Positions 12,361 to 12,447 of a DNA stretch of 12,447 bases are shown piece by piece. This DNA comes from Spirochaetia bacterium (GTDB lineage: Bacteria > Spirochaetota > Spirochaetia > Sphaerochaetales > Sphaerochaetaceae), in contig SABI01000051.1 in the NCBI GenBank assembly GCA_009929055.1, positions 1-12,447 on the forward strand. The letters run 5' to 3'. The first letter of the stretch is position 1. Every line of letters begins with the position of its first letter. Both the position numbers and the translations under genes were made by a program. The notes beneath the pieces are model-generated. The model made no database searches and was not told where the DNA came from. It saw only the letters and a program-made list of their open reading frames with translations.

Positions 12361-12447
12361 GGAGAAGGTTATCGTTTGGACACCTTCTGCATATTTGGAG
12401 TATAATCCTAATACTGGAGTATTTAAGGTTCATTCTGTAGATGAGGC
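12329..12447 (+). CDS. Hypothetical protein, 3' end outside the window
   Basis: The frame from a GTG at 12329 stays open to the window edge (39 complete codons). The first 14 residues are very Lys-rich; then the sequence reads WTPSAYLEYNPNTGVFKV, which looks like real protein. YNPxTGVF-like strings occur near the N-terminus of some phage HNH-type proteins, but too little is visible to call one. The GTG has only a weak GGGG upstream and overlaps the previous gene by 32 nt. A strong AAGGAG at 12358-12363 has no ATG, GTG or TTG after it in this frame, so the start is uncertain. Confidence 0.4.
   Translation, partial: MNKKIKKKLIKEKVIVWTPSAYLEYNPNTGVFKVHSVDE

Noticed and set aside
12361..12447. 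Start just after AAGGAG at 12358-12363
   Set aside because: In the open frame no ATG, GTG or TTG follows at suitable distance. The TTG at 12376 is in a frame that stops about 30 nt later.

Overview
This window looks like the early/DNA-metabolism region of a double-stranded DNA phage (or a closely related mobile genome). The DNA is AT-rich. All 23 predicted genes lie on the + strand, packed with overlaps of a few bases (ATGA junctions at 5396, 6298 and 9839), and most have an AAGGAG-type ribosome binding site. There are no tRNAs, rRNAs, CRISPR arrays, transposases or virion structural genes. Strong Gram-positive-style Shine-Dalgarno sites, low GC and a SpoVS-family gene are compatible with a Bacillota (Clostridia/Bacilli-like) host. 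This is inference: SpoVS also occurs outside spore formers, and no gene here fixes the host.

Layout. Positions 1-1061 hold the 3' part of an unidentified gene and two small unidentified genes. Positions 1072-5134 hold a recombination core: an SSB-like protein with a zinc-type CxxC and an acidic DNNDLPF tail, a Ycf46-like AAA+ ATPase, an unidentified protein, and RecA. Directly after recA comes a small SWIM zinc-finger protein (5136) and then a compact PD-(D/E)xK Holliday-junction-resolvase-like nuclease (5396). Positions 5712-6762 hold two unidentified small proteins and a DUF6378-like protein. At 6749 lies a Cas4/RecB-like nuclease with predicted Fe-S ligands and an inserted zinc ribbon, followed by thyX (flavin-dependent thymidylate synthase), a helical protein that could be a recombination mediator, and a RuvC-like resolvase. 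Then come spoVS, queE, an unidentified helical protein and queD. A clear stem-loop terminator (11533-11563) closes this long unit.

A new unit starts at a good sigma-70/sigma-A-type promoter (TTGACG, 16 bp, TATACT), followed by a 22-bp palindrome and two to three unidentified genes running off the right edge.

How the genes fit together: SSB, RecA, the SWIM protein, the Cas4-like nuclease and two unrelated junction resolvases form a self-contained recombination/replication kit. ThyX supplies dTMP. QueE and QueD are two steps of 7-deazaguanine (preQ0) synthesis, which in phages often feeds guanine modification of the genome as protection from host nucleases. The most notable points are the recA-SWIM pairing, a Ycf46-type ATPase in a phage-like recombination operon, a SpoVS homologue next to queE, the queE-orf-queD arrangement, and two mutually exclusive RNA hairpins just ahead of the Ycf46-like gene, one of which would mask its ribosome binding site.
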